Shown piece by piece: positions 5,288 through 5,359 of a stretch of 5,359 nt of DNA. The stretch comes from an uncultured Collinsella sp. Lineage in GTDB: Bacteria; Actinomycetota; Coriobacteriia; Coriobacteriales; Coriobacteriaceae. The stretch is from positions 1 to 5,359 of the forward strand of contig CAADTZ010000008.1 in assembly GCA_900752015.1 (NCBI GenBank), read 5' to 3'. A program made the position numbers and the translations under genes. Within the stretch, counting starts at the first letter, position 1. Each line of letters opens with the position of its first letter. The notes beneath the pieces are model-generated. The model made no database searches, was not told the origin of the DNA, and saw only the letters and a list, made by a program, of their open reading frames with translations.

Positions 5288-5345
5288 TGAACGGTCAATT
5301 TTTGCCCGTGAACGGTTTTTAAACCAATCTGAACAATATCGAACA
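5288..5345. promoter_or_regulatory. Phased direct-repeat operator array upstream of lacF
   Basis: TGAACGGT at 5288-5295, TGAACGGT at 5309-5316 and TGAACAAT at 5330-5337 are spaced exactly 21 bases apart, and CGAACA follows at 5340-5345, 10 bases after the third. The last two form TGAACA-N3-TCGAACA, shared with the lacA upstream region. Spacings of about one and two helical turns place the half-sites on one face of the DNA. A TTGACC hexamer on the minus strand (5299-5294) overlaps the first repeat and could be a -35 element, though I see no good -10 at the right distance. The array may continue beyond the window edge. Confidence 0.5.
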
Positions 5346-5359
5346 CAGTTAGCGGCAAC

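Noticed and set aside
1..5359. CRISPR array, tRNA, rRNA, phage or defence genes
   Set aside because: No regularly spaced repeats with unique spacers, no cloverleaf-like sequence and no nuclease, integrase or toxin-like gene were seen.

Overview
The window looks like chromosomal DNA from a high-GC anaerobic actinobacterium of the class Coriobacteriia, with Collinsella the closest guess. The grounds are GC-rich third codon positions, AT-rich intergenic regions, a complete set of tagatose-6-phosphate pathway genes of the Firmicutes/Coriobacteria type, and short intergenic repeats containing GTCCC motifs of a kind I associate with this group. The genus call is an inference from style and gene content, not from a marker gene.

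All six convincing genes lie on the minus strand, so transcription runs from high to low coordinates. First comes lacF (5162-4824), the IIA component of a lactose/cellobiose-type PTS. It has its own long upstream region and a strong intrinsic terminator at 4761-4796. Next is a repeat-bearing gap, followed by a 340-residue multi-pass membrane protein of unknown function (4558-3536) that ends at a second strong terminator (3462-3501). A regulatory region (about 3240-3460) follows, rich in GAACA/TGTTC half-sites. The last unit is a probable operon: lacA (3226-2798), lacB (2734-2210), a LacX-type aldose epimerase (2090-1209) and lacC (1153-218). The final 217 bases hold no gene. They contain a perfect 12-bp hairpin next to the lacC stop codon and a larger inverted-repeat element at 76-176.

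Together the genes encode part of galactose-6-phosphate catabolism. A lactose PTS, of which only IIA is present here, would deliver lactose-6-phosphate, and a phospho-beta-galactosidase (not here) would release galactose-6-phosphate. LacAB isomerises that to tagatose-6-phosphate and LacC phosphorylates it to tagatose-1,6-bisphosphate. The aldolase LacD, the IICB permease LacE, the phospho-galactosidase LacG and a LacR regulator are all outside the window or absent. The LacX-like epimerase sits between lacB and lacC, which differs from the canonical lacABCD order.

The most interesting non-coding signal is a shared motif, TGAACA-N3-TCGAACA, in the upstream regions of both lacF and lacA. Upstream of lacF it is extended by TGAAC half-sites spaced exactly 21 bases apart, suggesting one regulator controls both units. 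I see no CRISPR array, tRNA, rRNA, transposase or phage gene, and no clear previously undescribed system. The nearest candidate for new biology is the uncharacterised membrane protein between the two lac units.
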